From Candidatus Nitrospira allomarina (GTDB taxonomy: Bacteria; Nitrospirota; Nitrospiria; Nitrospirales; UBA8639): DNA of 64,000 nucleotides. Positions 63,115 to 64,000 of this stretch are shown piece by piece (position 1 is the stretch's first letter; every line of letters starts with the position of its first letter). The position numbers and the translations under genes were made by a program. The stretch covers positions 186,001 through 250,000 of the forward strand of contig NZ_CP116967.1 in assembly GCF_032050975.1 (NCBI RefSeq), written 5' to 3'. The notes under the pieces are model-generated. The model did no database searches. It worked only from the letters and a program-made list of their open reading frames with translations, and was not told where the DNA came from.

Positions 63115-64000
63115 TTACCTGCGCTGGGGTACCCCGGGTTCTACGACCTTAAAGGACACGCGCCTACTTCTGGAATACCCCTTTTCTTCCCCGGCAAGAG
63201 ATGTCACATCAGGATCAACCCCATTGCCCATGGCTGACAGTTTTAATACTTGAAAGGGTGGCTCACGGAGAATTCCCAATACCTTTTTCGCTCGCATTTC
63301 ACTCAGTAAAAGATTAGTCGTTCGAGAGCCCACAGGGCTGGAATATCCCATGACAACAATGGAGGGGCTCCGACCTAACTTTATGGCTTCCTTATCCAAT
63401 TCATGGAGGATGTGTTTCACCTGTTGAATTTTATCCAATTCACCATCCGGCAAACTTCCCTGTCCTTCCATAAAGAATATGGCTTGGCCTTCCAGAGCAT
63501 TTCGAAGTGCTTCAAATTGTTTCATGTCTGTGTCTATGAGACGTTCCAAGGAAATCTCCAAAATCCCCGGGATTGCCGAGGCGGATTGCTTTACTTTGGA
63601 AATCCAGGCATGAGAGCTTTCTCCCATTAGCATGATCCGGCTCCCCTCAACGCTTACCTCCACCGATTCGGGTGGCTGTAAAACTGTCACTGCCCGCCTA
63701 CGAATCATCTCCGGAGTGAGGGCAATGAACGATTCAAAATGAAAGTCGACCGCATGGGAAGGATATCCCACCTCTTCCAGCAACCGTTCAGGGTCAATCG
63801 CCAGAGGGTCTCTCAGTCCATGGAATACTGTTCGCCCCCCTTCCTCCTGAATAGTCGTCACCACAATCCCCGGCTCGGCCCCGATGCGCTTCAATAACTC
63901 AGTCCACTGTTGATGATTGAGAGAGGCCTGATAGGCCCACCATCCCAAAAGGGCCAGAAGAAGCGCACTTAATACCCAGAATACGACCGGAAGACCTTTT
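63115..64000 (-). CDS. OmpA-domain membrane protein, 5' end outside window
   Basis: Partial gene; the visible part encodes about 294 residues. The frame is open to the edge, and the codons before the first internal start encode a membrane helix (FWVLSALLLALLGWWAY), so the true start lies beyond 64000. A periplasmic part with two BON/OmpA-like repeats follows (LLKRIGAEPGIVVTTIQ; ASAIPGILEISL). The end is an OmpA-like domain: IFFMEGQGSLPDGE, IVVMGYSSPVGSRTTNLLLSEMRAKKVLGIL, SRRVSFKVV, with the peptidoglycan-binding pattern partly changed. It is followed directly by the small GTPase gene. Confidence 0.8.
   Translation of the reverse strand, partial: KGLPVVFWVLSALLLALLGWWAYQASLNHQQWTELLKRIGAEPGIVVTTIQEEGGRTVFHGLRDPLAIDPERLLEEVGYPSHAVDFHFESFIALTPEMIRRRAVTVLQPPESVEVSVEGSRIMLMGESSHAWISKVKQSASAIPGILEISLERLIDTDMKQFEALRNALEGQAIFFMEGQGSLPDGELDKIQQVKHILHELDKEAIKLGRSPSIVVMGYSSPVGSRTTNLLLSEMRAKKVLGILREPPFQVLKLSAMGNGVDPDVTSLAGEEKGYSRSRRVSFKVVEPGVPQRR

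Overview
The window is a piece of bacterial chromosome, most likely from a Nitrospira-type member of the Nitrospirota. This is an inference. It rests on moderate-GC Gram-negative gene content, many lipoproteins and DUF families shared by environmental Gram-negatives, and a quinol:cytochrome c oxidoreductase in which cytochrome b carries its own C-terminal haem-c domain. No rRNA, tRNA or CRISPR array was seen. No integrase or transposase gene is intact, although several repeat families and one integron-type attC site are present.

Layout. 0.1-12.7 kb is ordinary chromosome: a DUF6941 protein, TraB/GumN protein, SDR dehydrogenase, nucleoside deaminase, polyphosphate-glucokinase-like ROK kinase, CrcB fluoride channel, a UvrA-family ATPase, an L,D-transpeptidase, a Slp-type lipoprotein, a DUF6335 protein, a metal-sensor-like lipoprotein and a CsaA-like tRNA-binding protein. 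13.0-15.2 kb holds a TRL-like lipoprotein gene interrupted by an in-frame stop, an SRA-HNH endonuclease and a flavodiiron-type MBL protein. 15.5-23.7 kb holds a HerA-like ATPase, DUF2780 and DUF2959 proteins, a GlsB/YeaQ membrane protein and an AsmA-like giant. 23.76-24.73 kb is a tandem array of palindromic repeats with a GIY-YIG nuclease gene in place of one spacer.

24.8-34.9 kb is a probable four-gene operon for envelope proteins: a DUF1318 lipoprotein, a 2635-residue exported TolB-propeller/TPR/CHAT protein, an SH3 protein and an M48 metalloprotease. It is the best candidate for an undescribed proteolytic system here.

34.9-44.8 kb is an accessory island. It holds HicBA, GIY-YIG and HNH nucleases, a HEPN-like protein, a GNAT acetyltransferase, a short membrane protein with a Cys-rich tail, an integron attC site with its cassette, a MITE-like element, truncated genes, and three interspersed repeat families (called B, C and D here). 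An FAD/Rieske oxidoreductase sits among them.

45-48.3 kb holds a CDF-like transporter, acetate kinase and an EEP nuclease. A 495-base AT-rich gap between the last two has two perfect DnaA boxes and nested inverted repeats. 48.7-52.6 kb has a sigma-54-type promoter with a small ORF, then two tandem paralogues of unknown function. 53.3-59 kb holds a Tat-exported DUF882/YcbK protein, the Rieske and cytochrome b/c pair, and two mechanosensitive-channel-type genes. 59.3-64 kb carries a receiver-like protein, a small membrane protein behind a sigma-54-like promoter, a sigma-54 activator, a Ras-like GTPase and an OmpA-domain membrane protein that runs off the right edge.
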